Part shown: positions 5,787 to 14,663 of the stretch, piece after piece | How positions within the stretch are numbered: the first letter of the stretch is position 1 | How the letters are laid out: each line of letters opens with the position of its first letter | DNA from: Candidatus Omnitrophota bacterium | GTDB lineage: Bacteria; Omnitrophota; Koll11; Zapsychrales; Fredricksoniimonadaceae | Length of the DNA stretch: 23,032 nucleotides | NCBI GenBank assembly: GCA_015233705.1 | Contig: JADFXE010000012.1 | Coordinates: forward strand, 1 to 23,032 | Direction: 5' to 3' | The notes under the pieces: model-generated | Databases searched by the model: none | The model's input: only the letters and a program-made list of their open reading frames with translations | What the model was told of the DNA's origin: nothing | Translations under genes and position numbers: made by a program

Positions 5787-8275
5787 AGCTTCCTTGCGAT
5801 CTCCTGGATCTCAAAGGCTTCAATAATGTCACCGACCTGATAGCCGTCGAACTTGTCGAGCGCGATACCGCACTCGAAACCTTCGCCGACTTCCTTGACG
5901 TCATCCTTAAAGCGCTTGAGGGTCGTGATCTTGCCGGTAAAGGCAGTCTCGGTCCCACGCATCAGGTCCACATTAAGGCGATTGCGCATCTTGCCCTTAA
6001 GGATAAAGCAGCCAGCCACGATCCCGTGCTTGGAAAGCTTGAAGACCTGACGGACCTCGGCGCGGGCAATGAAGTGGCGCTTGGTGTCGGGCTTCAGCAT
6101 CCCCTCGAGCGCGGCCTTGACATCATTGACGATGTCGTAAATGACCGTATAACGGCGGACTTCGACCGGCGTTTTTTCCATTTCATCGTGCGCAGTGGCG
6201 CTCGTGCCAACGTTAAAGGCAATGATAATGGCCTTGGACACATGTGCCAGGATCACGTCCGACGGATTTACGTCGCCGACACCAACATGAATAAAACGGA
6301 TCTTGACCTCTTTGCTTTCATTCGGAACTTTTTCCAAAGCACTCTTCAGAGCTCCCAAAGACCCCTGCACATCGGCCTTCAGGATCACGTTCAATTCCCT
6401 GACTTCCCCGGCCGCTTTCTTGATCATAAGGTCTTCCAGCGTGATCTTAGATGTTTCTCTCAGCCTCTCCGCCTTGAGTTTTTCTTCACGGACAGAGGTG
6501 ATGTCGCGGGCAACCTTGTCAGATTCAACGACAAAGAAACGTTCGCCAGCCTCAGGCACGGCCGAAAGACCAAGGATCTCAACTGGCGTTGACGGGCCGA
6601 CTTGTTTAACATTGCGCTGACGGTCATCAAACATGGCCTTGACCTTGCCATAATACGGGCCGACGACAACAATATCACCCTCATGGAGAGTGCCACTTTG
6701 GACGATCATGGTCGCCAAGGCGCCCTTTCCAGGACTCAAATGGGCTTCGACGACAATACCGGTCGCCTTTTTGTCAGGATTGGCCTTGATCTGCAGCATC
6801 TCAGCTTCCAGCAGGATCATATCCAGCAGGTTATCTATCCCTTGACCCGTTGTTGCCGAGACAGGCGCAACGATCGTTTTTCCGCCCCAATCTTCGGGGG
6901 AAAGATCATGTTCCATTAACTGCTTTTTGACTCGGTCGATATCCGAGTCCTTGAGATCGATCTTGTTAAGGGCGATCAGGATCGGGACGCCGGCAGCGCG
7001 GGCATGGTCGATCGCCTCTTCGGTCTGCGGCATGATGCCTTCATTGGCCGCGATAACAACGACCACAATGTCCGTGATATGCGCACCGCGGGAACGCATG
7101 GCCGTGAAGGCCGCGTGGCCGGGCGTATCCAGGAATGTGATCGTCCCCTTCGGGATCGTCACGGAATACGCGCGGATGTGCTGGGTGATGCCACCGTGTT
7201 CCGTATCAACGACCTTTGTCTTGCGGATAGCGTCCAGAAGCGAAGTTTTACCATGGTCAACGTGCCCCATAAAAGTCACCACCGGCGCGCGGTGCTTGAG
7301 AAGCGAAGGATCTTCCTTTTCCTTCTCGTGGCTGGCAATGACCTGTTCTTCCTGGGACTTGACCTCGATCAAATTAAAGCCGAATTCCTTGCAGATCGTC
7401 CTGACGATGTCAGCACCCAAATTCTGATTAATGCTGGCAAAGATCCCCATGCCCATAAGGGTCTTCAGGACCACATTCGCCTTCTGCTGAAGCTTGAAGG
7501 AAAGTTCGCTGACAGTGACCGGTACCTTGATGTCCAGGTCGGTCAACGGGCCATCGCGCTTGGCAATAACAGGGGTTTCAGGCGTTGCCGTCGATGGAGC
7601 CGCTGACTTATCATCATGCTTGCGGTGATCCGCGGAACGGTCATCTCTTGCCGGCCGTCTCTTAGGTAAAGGCTGAACAGCGATAAATGCAGGAGCTGCA
7701 ACAGTCACCTTCTTGCGAGTAATGATCTTGGTAACGAACTTTTTGATGACCTTCTTACCATCAGCGGTGGTTATATGCTCTTCCGCCGGACGTTCAAATT
7801 GAGCTAATTCATTGGGAAGAGGCTCTCTGACAACGGGCTTGTCTTCTTTCTTCGGCGGCTCTGTCTTTCTGGAAAGATCCGCAAGAGTAACAGTTGGTTT
7901 ATGCGACTTCTCCACCGAAACGATCGGCTTGACAGGCGCAGGACTTTTGGCTACCGGCGCTGCAACCTTCTTGGCAACGGCCGGATCGACATCTTTCTTG
8001 GTCTTGGTCTCTGTCTTGGGCTCGGGCTCTTCAGGGACAACGGGCGCCGGCTTCTTAACAGCAGGTTTCTTGACCACAGGCTTCTTTACCGGCTTCTTCA
8101 CCGGCTCAGGCTTGGCGATAAGACCTCTATCCTCCAGTTCGCCTTTCAAGACCATGATGACCGCAGGACTAAGCTCCTGTGCGTCGCCCTTGGAGCGCAA
8201 CTTCAGCGTCTTTAAGGTCGTCGAAATAACCTCTTCAGTGAGGTTCAATTGTTTTGCCAGATCCTTCAACAACAT
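5783..8275 (-). CDS. infB: Translation initiation factor IF-2
   Basis: IF-2 is the GTPase that places fMet-tRNA on the 30S subunit and promotes subunit joining. The protein has 830 residues. An IF2N-like helical segment lies at residues 1-50, followed by a long low-complexity stretch (about 53-225) rich in Lys, Pro and Val with KPVKKP-type repeats. A second IF2N-type segment covers about 245-305. The GTPase motifs are G1 GHVDHGKT (337-344), G2 GGITQH (361-366), G3 DTPGH (383-387), G4 NKID (437-440) and G5 SATTG (473-477). Domains II, III (KADVQGS) and the C-terminal tRNA-binding barrel follow. It lies 46 bases after nusA, with AGGAAA about eleven bases before the ATG, and overlaps trpS by four bases. 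rbfA and truB, common downstream partners, are absent here. Confidence 0.97.
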   Translation of the reverse strand: MLLKDLAKQLNLTEEVISTTLKTLKLRSKGDAQELSPAVIMVLKGELEDRGLIAKPEPVKKPVKKPVVKKPAVKKPAPVVPEEPEPKTETKTKKDVDPAVAKKVAAPVAKSPAPVKPIVSVEKSHKPTVTLADLSRKTEPPKKEDKPVVREPLPNELAQFERPAEEHITTADGKKVIKKFVTKIITRKKVTVAAPAFIAVQPLPKRRPARDDRSADHRKHDDKSAAPSTATPETPVIAKRDGPLTDLDIKVPVTVSELSFKLQQKANVVLKTLMGMGIFASINQNLGADIVRTICKEFGFNLIEVKSQEEQVIASHEKEKEDPSLLKHRAPVVTFMGHVDHGKTSLLDAIRKTKVVDTEHGGITQHIRAYSVTIPKGTITFLDTPGHAAFTAMRSRGAHITDIVVVVIAANEGIMPQTEEAIDHARAAGVPILIALNKIDLKDSDIDRVKKQLMEHDLSPEDWGGKTIVAPVSATTGQGIDNLLDMILLEAEMLQIKANPDKKATGIVVEAHLSPGKGALATMIVQSGTLHEGDIVVVGPYYGKVKAMFDDRQRNVKQVGPSTPVEILGLSAVPEAGERFFVVESDKVARDITSVREEKLKAERLRETSKITLEDLMIKKAAGEVRELNVILKADVQGSLGALKSALEKVPNESKEVKIRFIHVGVGDVNPSDVILAHVSKAIIIAFNVGTSATAHDEMEKTPVEVRRYTVIYDIVNDVKAALEGMLKPDTKRHFIARAEVRQVFKLSKHGIVAGCFILKGKMRNRLNVDLMRGTETAFTGKITTLKRFKDDVKEVGEGFECGIALDKFDGYQVGDIIEAFEIQEIARKL

Positions 8276-8321
8276 ACAATGGGTTTCCTATGGTTACGAA
8301 CACCCAGGTGCTATCGTGTCC

Positions 8322-9422
8322 TCATTTATCCTCGCCGTTGGAGCCTTCTTCGCCTTCCTGGGGGGCGTTCTCTTCGGGGGATCCACTCTTGGGCTCTTGA
8401 CCGTCCTCAACGACTTCCTCGACAACCTCCTCGACTTCTTCCACTTCCTCTGTTTCCTGTTCCGCCTCCTTCAAGTGCTCTTCCCACTGTTTTGCTGAAA
8501 AGATATCCAGCTCCCAGCCGACAAGCTTGCCGGCCAGTCGAACGTTCTGACCATAACGGCCGATCGCAATCGACAACTGGTCATCGTTGACAATGATATT
8601 TGCCTTCTTATCCAGCGACAAAAGCTGCATCTGTGATATTTCTGCCGGCGAAAGTGACGCCTGGATATATTCCTTGATGTCCATCGAGTAACGGACAATA
8701 TCGATCTTCTCACCGTGAAGTTCCGCGACGATATTCTTGACGCGCGAGCCTCTCATGCCGACGCAGGCGCCGACACAGTCGACCTTGTCATCCTTGGAGA
8801 AGACCGCGATCTTCGTACGCTCGCCCGGATCGCGCGCGATCGCCTTGACCTCAATGATCCCTTCGTAGATCTCCGGGACCTCAAGCTCAAAAAGCCTTTT
8901 GACGAAAGTAGGATGGGCGCGGGAAAGGACGATCTGCGGCCCGCGCGACTCGCGCTGAACCTCGAGGATCATGGCGCGCACACGGTCGCCCTGCTTGAAC
9001 TCCTCCTTGCCGCACAACTCGCTGCGGGGAATGATCGCTTCGGTCTTGCCCAGGTCAACGATGACGTTGCCGCGGTCAAAACGGTAAACATTGCCGGACA
9101 GGATCTGTCCGACGCGGATGCTGTATTCATTGTAAACGACATCTTTTTCCGCTTCACGGATCTTCTGGAATACGACCTGCTTGGCCGTCTGGGCCGCAAT
9201 GCGCCCGAATTCGCTGGAGCGGATTTCCTGGCTGTTGGCATAGGCCGTGATCTTGCCCGTCTTGATATCCAGTTTTGCCGTGACTTCCTCTTCTTTGCCG
9301 ACGGTCCAGACCTTTTTGGCTGCCGAGGCAACGGCTGCCTCAACCGCCTGGATAAGGACCTCCTTGGCAATGCCCTTATCGCGTTCGATCTGTTCCAAAA
9401 TTCCCATCAGTTCGCTTTCCAT
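8322..9422 (-). CDS. nusA: Transcription termination/antitermination factor NusA
   Basis: NusA binds RNA polymerase and nascent RNA to control pausing, termination and antitermination. The 366-residue protein has the N-terminal RNAP-binding domain (about 1-100), an S1 domain (about 104-168, VGQILSGNVYRFDRGNVIVD), and two KH domains with GACVGMRGSRVKNIV (218-232) and SIAIGRYGQNVRLA (about 284-297). It then ends in a very acidic tail (about 312-366) rich in EEVEEVV, instead of the helical acidic repeats of E. coli NusA. The ATG at 9422 follows AAGGAG. The rimP-nusA-infB order is the classical one and is autoregulated in E. coli; no such element is recognised here. Confidence 0.97.
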   Translation of the reverse strand: MESELMGILEQIERDKGIAKEVLIQAVEAAVASAAKKVWTVGKEEEVTAKLDIKTGKITAYANSQEIRSSEFGRIAAQTAKQVVFQKIREAEKDVVYNEYSIRVGQILSGNVYRFDRGNVIVDLGKTEAIIPRSELCGKEEFKQGDRVRAMILEVQRESRGPQIVLSRAHPTFVKRLFELEVPEIYEGIIEVKAIARDPGERTKIAVFSKDDKVDCVGACVGMRGSRVKNIVAELHGEKIDIVRYSMDIKEYIQASLSPAEISQMQLLSLDKKANIIVNDDQLSIAIGRYGQNVRLAGKLVGWELDIFSAKQWEEHLKEAEQETEEVEEVEEVVEEVVEDGQEPKSGSPEENAPQEGEEGSNGEDK

Positions 9423-9434
9423 ATGCTCCTTCTC

Positions 9435-9899
9435 CTAGATGATGATCTGCTTGCCTTTGTCTATTAATGCAATGGGGATGACGATCTCCCCTTTCTTTGT
9501 CTCAAGAATAATGTCCTCGTCACGAACACCTTTGATCAATCCTTCCAATTCTATCTTACCATTCATCCGTTCGCGAAGAAAAATATAAACATCGCGTCCC
9601 ATCACCCGACGGAAGTCCTTAAAGCTCTTCAGCGGCCGGTCCAGTCCGGGTGAAGAAACTTCAAGGGTATAATTATTCCCCAGCTTGAGCTCCTCGAACA
9701 GGACAGCATCCAGCTGGTGATTCAGCTTCGTGCACTCATCGATCTCGATCCCGCCGGTAAGCCGGTCAGCCAACAGCTGAACATGGAGTGTCTCGTTATA
9801 CGAATGAACGAGAAGATCCACCAGCTCCAGGCCCATGGTGTCACAGATAACCTGCGCGCGCTTCAATATCTCTTCTCTAAGGGCGTCTAATTTACCCAT
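9435..9899 (-). CDS. rimP: Ribosome maturation factor RimP
   Basis: RimP assists late maturation of the 30S ribosomal subunit. From the ATG at 9899 the protein has 154 residues, the normal length. It contains the family core GLELVDLLV near the N-terminus, then YTLEVSSPGLDRPLKSFKDF and a C-terminal Sm-like barrel (GRDVYIFL, then IIPIALIDK-like strands). The frame extends upstream to 10091, but that extension lies inside proS and reads as low-quality Arg/Ser-rich sequence, so it is rejected. The start is 10 bases after the proS stop, with AAGG about nine bases ahead. It forms the head of the rimP-nusA-infB block. Confidence 0.93.
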   Translation of the reverse strand: MGKLDALREEILKRAQVICDTMGLELVDLLVHSYNETLHVQLLADRLTGGIEIDECTKLNHQLDAVLFEELKLGNNYTLEVSSPGLDRPLKSFKDFRRVMGRDVYIFLRERMNGKIELEGLIKGVRDEDIILETKKGEIVIPIALIDKGKQIII

Positions 9900-9909
9900 A
9901 AAGATAACC

Positions 9910-11094
9910 TTATTTTCCCAACAATGCCAAAATTCTTTGCACAGCCGCGTCTTTGGGCACCATCTCCACGACGCCCGTCGAGCGGTCCTTGATCTCCACG
10001 TTCCCTTCCTGAAGTGTACGCTTGCCGATGGTGATGCGGTACGGAAGGCCAATGAGGTCAGCGTCGTTAAATTTCCTGCCGGCGCTTTCATCGCGGTCGT
10101 CCATTAGAACATCAATTCCCGATTTTGTCAACCCGTCGTAAATAGCATCTGCTGTGCCCATGACCGCCAGGTCCGTCCCCTGCAGCGGTAACAGTTCGAC
10201 GGTGAACGGAGCAACCTCCCGCGGCCATTTGATCCCCTTGTCATCATTGTGCACTTCGATGATGGTCGCGATCAGGCGGCTTACGCCAATGCCGTAACAG
10301 CCCATGATGATCGGTTTCTGCTGACCTTTCTCATCCAGAAAAAGCGCGCCGAGCGCCTCTGAATATTTGGTACCCAGCTGAAAAATATGTCCGACCTCAA
10401 TGCACTGGCGCTCCGCGCCTGTCTCATCCTTGGCCTTATCCTCTCCGATCGCGGCCGGGACCAGAAATTCGTGAGAGATCTTTCCACCCATGGCTCCTGA
10501 ATCAGCCTCGGCAATGATGGGCCTGAGCCCGCAGCGTGCGAAGATCCGGTTGTAGGCGTTGAACATTGCGTCATAACTTTTCTGCAGGCTTTCCAGGGAA
10601 GTCCCAAAACTATAAGCATCCTTCATGATGAACTCACAGGCCCGCACCACGCCAAACCGCGGGCGCGTCTCATCGCGGAACTTGGTCTGAATCTGGTAAA
10701 GCGTGACCGGAAGCTGGCGGTAAGACTGCACAAAGGATTTCACCAGATCCGTGATGATCTCTTCGTGCGTTGGCCCCAGGCACATGGCCGTGCCTTTCTT
10801 GTTTTTGAAACGGATCATGACCTCTTCCAGCGTCTTGTCCCGTCCTGTCTGCTGCCATATTTCCAGCGGCTGAATGGCCGGCATCAGAAGCTCATGGGCG
10901 CCGGCCGCATTCATCTCTTCGCGGATGATCGCTTCGATCTTGCCCAGGACCCGCCAGCCCAGAGGAAGATATGAATACACTCCGGATGTGAGCATATGCA
11001 CCAACCCGGCACGCAGCAAAAGCTTGTGGCTGATCGCCTCTGTCCCTGCCGGGGTTTCTTTAAGAGTCGGAAGAAAATATGTGGACCATTTCAT
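9910..11094 (-). CDS. proS: Prolyl-tRNA synthetase, short form without the editing insertion
   Basis: A class II synthetase charging tRNA-Pro. Motif 1 is around residues 38-75 (SGVYSYLPLGWRVL...), motif 2 at 138-155 (KFRDETRPRFGVVRACEF), and motif 3 at 265-280 (GCYGIGVSRLIATIIE), followed by the anticodon-binding domain. The protein is 394 residues, against about 570 for the common bacterial form. The shortfall lies between motifs 2 and 3: after GAMGGKISHEFLVP the chain passes through about 20 polar residues straight to VGHIFQLGTKYS, so the INS domain that hydrolyses Ala-tRNA-Pro is missing. Short ProRS enzymes of this kind are known, for example in alphaproteobacteria. A separate deacylase may do the editing. 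The ATG follows AAAGGTC and is 12 bases past the upstream ATPase stop. Confidence 0.95.
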   Translation of the reverse strand: MKWSTYFLPTLKETPAGTEAISHKLLLRAGLVHMLTSGVYSYLPLGWRVLGKIEAIIREEMNAAGAHELLMPAIQPLEIWQQTGRDKTLEEVMIRFKNKKGTAMCLGPTHEEIITDLVKSFVQSYRQLPVTLYQIQTKFRDETRPRFGVVRACEFIMKDAYSFGTSLESLQKSYDAMFNAYNRIFARCGLRPIIAEADSGAMGGKISHEFLVPAAIGEDKAKDETGAERQCIEVGHIFQLGTKYSEALGALFLDEKGQQKPIIMGCYGIGVSRLIATIIEVHNDDKGIKWPREVAPFTVELLPLQGTDLAVMGTADAIYDGLTKSGIDVLMDDRDESAGRKFNDADLIGLPYRITIGKRTLQEGNVEIKDRSTGVVEMVPKDAAVQRILALLGK

Positions 11095-11106
11095 GTGCTG
11101 ACCTTT

Positions 11107-12384
11107 CTATGAAAGAAACGCTTCCGGTAAGCGAATGTTCCTTCGCGCATATTTATGCGCAAACGATGGCAGCCGGGTGTTCATGATCCAATCGCCATAC
11201 ACCCGGCCATCATCGCCGATGCGCTCCTGTTTAAAGGTAAAAATATCATCCAAGGAAACCTTATCCTGGGCCTTGTCGTAGCGCAAATCCGTGATGTTCG
11301 TCACGCGACGGATGCCGTCAAGATAAAGGTCCACGTACACAATAAGATCGATCGATGTCGCGATCTGCCGGCGGATCTGCTCACCGGAAAGACGGATCCC
11401 CGACATGAGCATCATGGTATTCATACGATGAAAACATTCTTCCGGAGATTCCGCGTGAACGATTGCCAGCATCCCCGCATGGCCGGAGGTGATCGACTGG
11501 ATCATTTCCATAACCTCCTCGCCACGGACCTCGCCGACAATAATACGATCGGGCCGCATACGGAGAGAATTGACGAACAGATCCCGGATCGTAATTGCGC
11601 CTTTGCCTTCAATGTTGGGGGCCTTGGACTGGAGACTCACGATATGTTCCTGATGAAGCCGGAGCTCAGAGGTATCTTCAATTGTGATAATCCTTTCCTC
11701 CTCGGGAATATGCCGTGAGAGCACGTTGAGAAGTGTTGTCTTTCCCGCGCCGGTTGCCCCGCAGAATACAATATTCAACTTGGCTTTGATCGCAGAGATC
11801 AGAAAATCAGCCATAGCCCGGCTGAGCGTCTTGCGTTCGATCAGGTTCTCAATAGTCGTAATATCTCGGGAAAATTTTCGGATCGTAAGAATCGGGCCGT
11901 TCAAAGAACACGGCGGGATGATAATATTCATACGCGAACCATCAGCCATGGACAGATCCACATACGGAGAAGACTCATCAACTCGACGCGGAGACCCGGA
12001 GGCTGCAATAATCTTCTGGATCGTATTCATCAGATGCATGTTGTCGTCAAATACGATATCAGCACGGGAGATCTTCCCCTTTTTCTGCACGTAAACTCGT
12101 TTGCACCCATTGACCATGATCTCGGAGACCTCGGGGTCCTCCAGGAGCGCCCGAATGGGCCCAAGACTGACAAGAGAACTGGTGATCTCGCGGACAAGAC
12201 GCGCCCGATCCTCGAAAGGGATCACAACGTCATTCTTTAAACAGATAGCCGTGATCGCCTTGTCAACATACAGTCTCAGCTGGTCATCGTTCAGATTGTC
12301 CTTGGATTTTAAAAAATCCGTCTGTGAAATCAAATAACGGTGCAGGGTCGCCTTGATATCGTCGTAATCAGCCGAATTAGACAT
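11107..12384 (-). CDS. CpaF/TadA-type secretion or pilus ATPase
   Basis: A 425-residue hexameric ATPase of the type II/IV secretion family, closest by pattern to CpaF/TadA. An N-terminal helical part (about 1-90) leads to VSEIMVNGCKRVYVQKKGKI, a hallmark of CpaF-like proteins. Walker A is GATGAGKTT (209-217), Walker B is RIIVGEVRGEE (280-290), and the Asp/His boxes include GHAGMLAIVHAESPEE (301-316). CpaF proteins power Tad/Flp pilus assembly. None of the other tad genes (pilin, TadB/C, RcpA/C) is nearby, so the machine is encoded elsewhere or this is an orphan with another role. GGAGGG precedes the ATG. The gene sits between rseP and proS with gaps of about 10 bases, inside the housekeeping run. 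Confidence 0.9.
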   Translation of the reverse strand: MSNSADYDDIKATLHRYLISQTDFLKSKDNLNDDQLRLYVDKAITAICLKNDVVIPFEDRARLVREITSSLVSLGPIRALLEDPEVSEIMVNGCKRVYVQKKGKISRADIVFDDNMHLMNTIQKIIAASGSPRRVDESSPYVDLSMADGSRMNIIIPPCSLNGPILTIRKFSRDITTIENLIERKTLSRAMADFLISAIKAKLNIVFCGATGAGKTTLLNVLSRHIPEEERIITIEDTSELRLHQEHIVSLQSKAPNIEGKGAITIRDLFVNSLRMRPDRIIVGEVRGEEVMEMIQSITSGHAGMLAIVHAESPEECFHRMNTMMLMSGIRLSGEQIRRQIATSIDLIVYVDLYLDGIRRVTNITDLRYDKAQDKVSLDDIFTFKQERIGDDGRVYGDWIMNTRLPSFAHKYARRNIRLPEAFLS

Positions 12385-12393
12385 GGTCCCTCC

Positions 12394-13509
12394 TTAGCCT
12401 CGGAATAAATGGAGGACGCGGTCGATCAGACCGATCCTTTCAAAGTCCACATAAAAGACAAAGAGCGCCAGCGCGATAATAAGAGCAAAGCCAGCCTTGT
12501 TGATTAGTTCATCCGCTTTAACCGAAAGAGCTCTTCCGCGCAACTTCTCAAGACCGATGAGGAACAGATGCCCGCCGTCAAGCGGAATGAGCGGCAGAAG
12601 ATTGAAAATCGCCAGGCTTGCGCTGATAACGCCAATAATGTGCAGTAAGAAGGAAAACCCAATGGTCATCGCGAACTTGATGATGAAAAACATGCCGATC
12701 AGTCCGGTCATCCCCTCTTTAGCCGAGCGCTGATGTGTTACGATCTCCCAGAGAGCTGTGTAGGTCTTGGCTGTGATCGCCCAAAGTTCTTCAGCCCCCT
12801 TGCCGAATGACTGAAAGAAACCATATTTACGGATAACAAGCTCCTCGGGCTTTCCGGCGCCCTTGGGCTGCACGCCGATACGACTGACCTGGTGTTCCTT
12901 GCCAAAAATGTCTTGGGTCTTCTGAAGCTCTGGAAGGACAACGACAGTCATTCGCTTGTCAGCACGGGCCATGGTGATCAGAAGGCTTTTGCCGCCAGAT
13001 GAGGAGATCTTCTCTTGCATCTCACCCCAATTTGCCATCGATTTTCCGTCGATCGCAATGATCTTATCGCCTTCCTTGATACCGGCCTTTTCCGCTGGAG
13101 ATGACGCCATCACCTTGCCGACCATAGCCGGAACAGCCTTGCTGGTGGCATCCAGGTCAACGTACCCGATCATGAACACGACGACAAAACAAAGATACGC
13201 CAAAAGATAATTGACCACCGGTCCCATCAAGATGATGAGCGAGCGATGCCCTTTGGATTTGGAGAAATATTCATCAGCAGCTCCCTTGCACTGCTCACGC
13301 TCATCGCCTGCCATTTTGACATACCCGCCAAGCGGGATGGCACACAAGCGATATTCGGTCCCCCGATAAACACGGGACCAAAGCGCCTTGCCGAATCCGA
13401 GCGCGAACTGCTCGACACGCACGCCCAGCCGTTTGGCCATGAAGAAATGCCCTCCCTCATGCACAACGATCAAGATGCTCAGAATAATGACAAAAACCAG
13501 CAATATCAT
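12394..13509 (-). CDS. rseP: Site-2 intramembrane metalloprotease RseP
   Basis: RseP-type proteases cut membrane-embedded substrates such as anti-sigma factors or signal peptide remnants. The zinc-binding HEGGH (17-21) is in the first membrane segment, GGYVKMAGDE follows at about 61-70, and the second catalytic motif LDGGH (310-314, in NLLPLIPLDGGH) lies in the C-terminal membrane part. The 371-residue protein has a single PDZ domain (about 128-190, AEKAGIKEGDKIIAIDGKSM), whereas E. coli RseP has two. The ATG overlaps the dxr stop (ATGA) and follows GAAGGGA. The dxr-rseP linkage is widely conserved. Confidence 0.95.
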   Translation of the reverse strand: MILLVFVIILSILIVVHEGGHFFMAKRLGVRVEQFALGFGKALWSRVYRGTEYRLCAIPLGGYVKMAGDEREQCKGAADEYFSKSKGHRSLIILMGPVVNYLLAYLCFVVVFMIGYVDLDATSKAVPAMVGKVMASSPAEKAGIKEGDKIIAIDGKSMANWGEMQEKISSSGGKSLLITMARADKRMTVVVLPELQKTQDIFGKEHQVSRIGVQPKGAGKPEELVIRKYGFFQSFGKGAEELWAITAKTYTALWEIVTHQRSAKEGMTGLIGMFFIIKFAMTIGFSFLLHIIGVISASLAIFNLLPLIPLDGGHLFLIGLEKLRGRALSVKADELINKAGFALIIALALFVFYVDFERIGLIDRVLHLFRG

Positions 13510-14663
13510 CGCAGTCCCTTCATAAATGCGGCGGCCTGGGAACGGGCCCAGACATCCGCCTGTTTGATCTCTTTCAAGGATGGCGCTTTGACCTTGGTAT
13601 GCGCCTTGACCACCTTTTCAACAAGTTTATAGATCGACATAAAAGCGAGCTTCTTATCCAAGAATGCCTCAACCGCGACCTCATCCGCGGCGTTCAGGAC
13701 CGCCGGTACGGAGCCTCCTTCGCGAGAAGCATGATATGCCAGCGCCAAAGAAGGAAACTTTTTCAGATCAGGCGCTTCAAAAGTAAGCGACTTGGTCTTG
13801 ATCAGATCCAAAGGTTGCAGGCCGGTCAAAAACCTTTTGGGGTAGCTTAACGCATACTGGATTGGAATGCGCATATCCGTCACGCCCATCTGGGCGATCA
13901 CAGATCCGTCACGGTATTCCACCATGGAATGGATGATCGCCTCCGGATGAATCACGACCTTAACCTGATCTGTCGTCAGATCAAAAAGCCTCTGCGCTTC
14001 GATTACCTCAAATCCTTTGTTCATCAGCGTTGCGGAGTCGACCGTGATCTTGGCGCCCATCTGCCAACGCGGATGCCGCAGCACCTGCTGAACAGTCAAA
14101 CGCCCATGCTGACTTGCAGGAACATCCTTCAGCGGACCGCCGGAGGCTGTCAAATGAACACGCCGAATATCCTTGCTCCGATGACCTTGCAAGCACTGAA
14201 AGATCGCACTCTGCTCGCTGTCAACGGGGATCACCTGGGCACCGCCATTGCAGGCCGCCTTCATAATGATCTCGCCGGCCATGACCAAAGCTTCCTTATT
14301 GGCCGGGGCAATGGTCTTCCCGGCCTTGGCCGCGCTCAAGAATGAATCTAACGCTGCGGCGCCGGTGATCGCCAGCACAACGACATCCACATCTTTACGC
14401 GCGACAATGCCGGGAAGATCATGCTGAGCATCAAAGATCTTCACATTCCCGGCGATAGAGCTTTTCAACTCCTGGGCCTTGGTCTCGCCGATGGCCACAT
14501 AGCGCGGCTTGAACTCCTTGAACTGTTTGGAAAGAACAACGACGTTATTTAATGCGCTTAAGGCCACGACTTCAAAACGGTCTGGATGACGCCGTATAAC
14601 CTCCAGCGTGTTCAACCCGATGGACCCGGTCGAGCCCAATATGGCAATGCGTTTCTTTTTCAT
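13506..14663 (-). CDS. dxr: 1-deoxy-D-xylulose 5-phosphate reductoisomerase
   Basis: Dxr converts DOXP to MEP, the committed step of the methylerythritol phosphate route to isoprenoids, including the precursor used by UppS two genes upstream. The NADPH site is LGSTGSIG near the N-terminus. Substrate and metal motifs are EQSAIFQCLQG, TASGGPL, HPRWQMGAKITVDSATL and MNKGFEVIEA, all intact. From the ATG at 14663 the protein has 385 residues, the normal size. The in-frame GTG at 14666 is an alternative start. The junction GTGATG merges the cdsA TGA with both possible starts, so translation is coupled. Confidence 0.95.
   Translation of the reverse strand: MKKKRIAILGSTGSIGLNTLEVIRRHPDRFEVVALSALNNVVVLSKQFKEFKPRYVAIGETKAQELKSSIAGNVKIFDAQHDLPGIVARKDVDVVVLAITGAAALDSFLSAAKAGKTIAPANKEALVMAGEIIMKAACNGGAQVIPVDSEQSAIFQCLQGHRSKDIRRVHLTASGGPLKDVPASQHGRLTVQQVLRHPRWQMGAKITVDSATLMNKGFEVIEAQRLFDLTTDQVKVVIHPEAIIHSMVEYRDGSVIAQMGVTDMRIPIQYALSYPKRFLTGLQPLDLIKTKSLTFEAPDLKKFPSLALAYHASREGGSVPAVLNAADEVAVEAFLDKKLAFMSIYKLVEKVVKAHTKVKAPSLKEIKQADVWARSQAAAFMKGLR

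Noticed and set aside
3291..5840. Two long plus-strand open frames (392 and 386 codons at 3291-4469 and 4680-5840)
   Set aside because: They lie opposite ruvB, scpA and trpS, whose motifs are unmistakable. Their products show no domain and are rich in Arg, Asp and His as expected for antisense frames in codon-biased DNA.
7640..8110. Direct repeats in infB as a possible tandem-repeat or CRISPR-like element
   Set aside because: The repetition is codon-level Lys/Pro/Val low complexity in the known IF-2 linker, with no regular spacer length.
5853..9467. Plus-strand open frames opposite infB and nusA (for example 188, 200, 228 and 250 codons)
   Set aside because: They are antisense shadows of two certain genes; the Gly/Phe/Leu-rich one at 7812-8498 mirrors the Lys/Pro-rich IF-2 linker and the acidic NusA tail.
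9900..10091. N-terminal extension of rimP upstream of 9899
   Set aside because: It overlaps the end of proS, has Arg/Ser/Trp-rich sequence unlike any RimP, and the ATG at 9899 gives the normal length.
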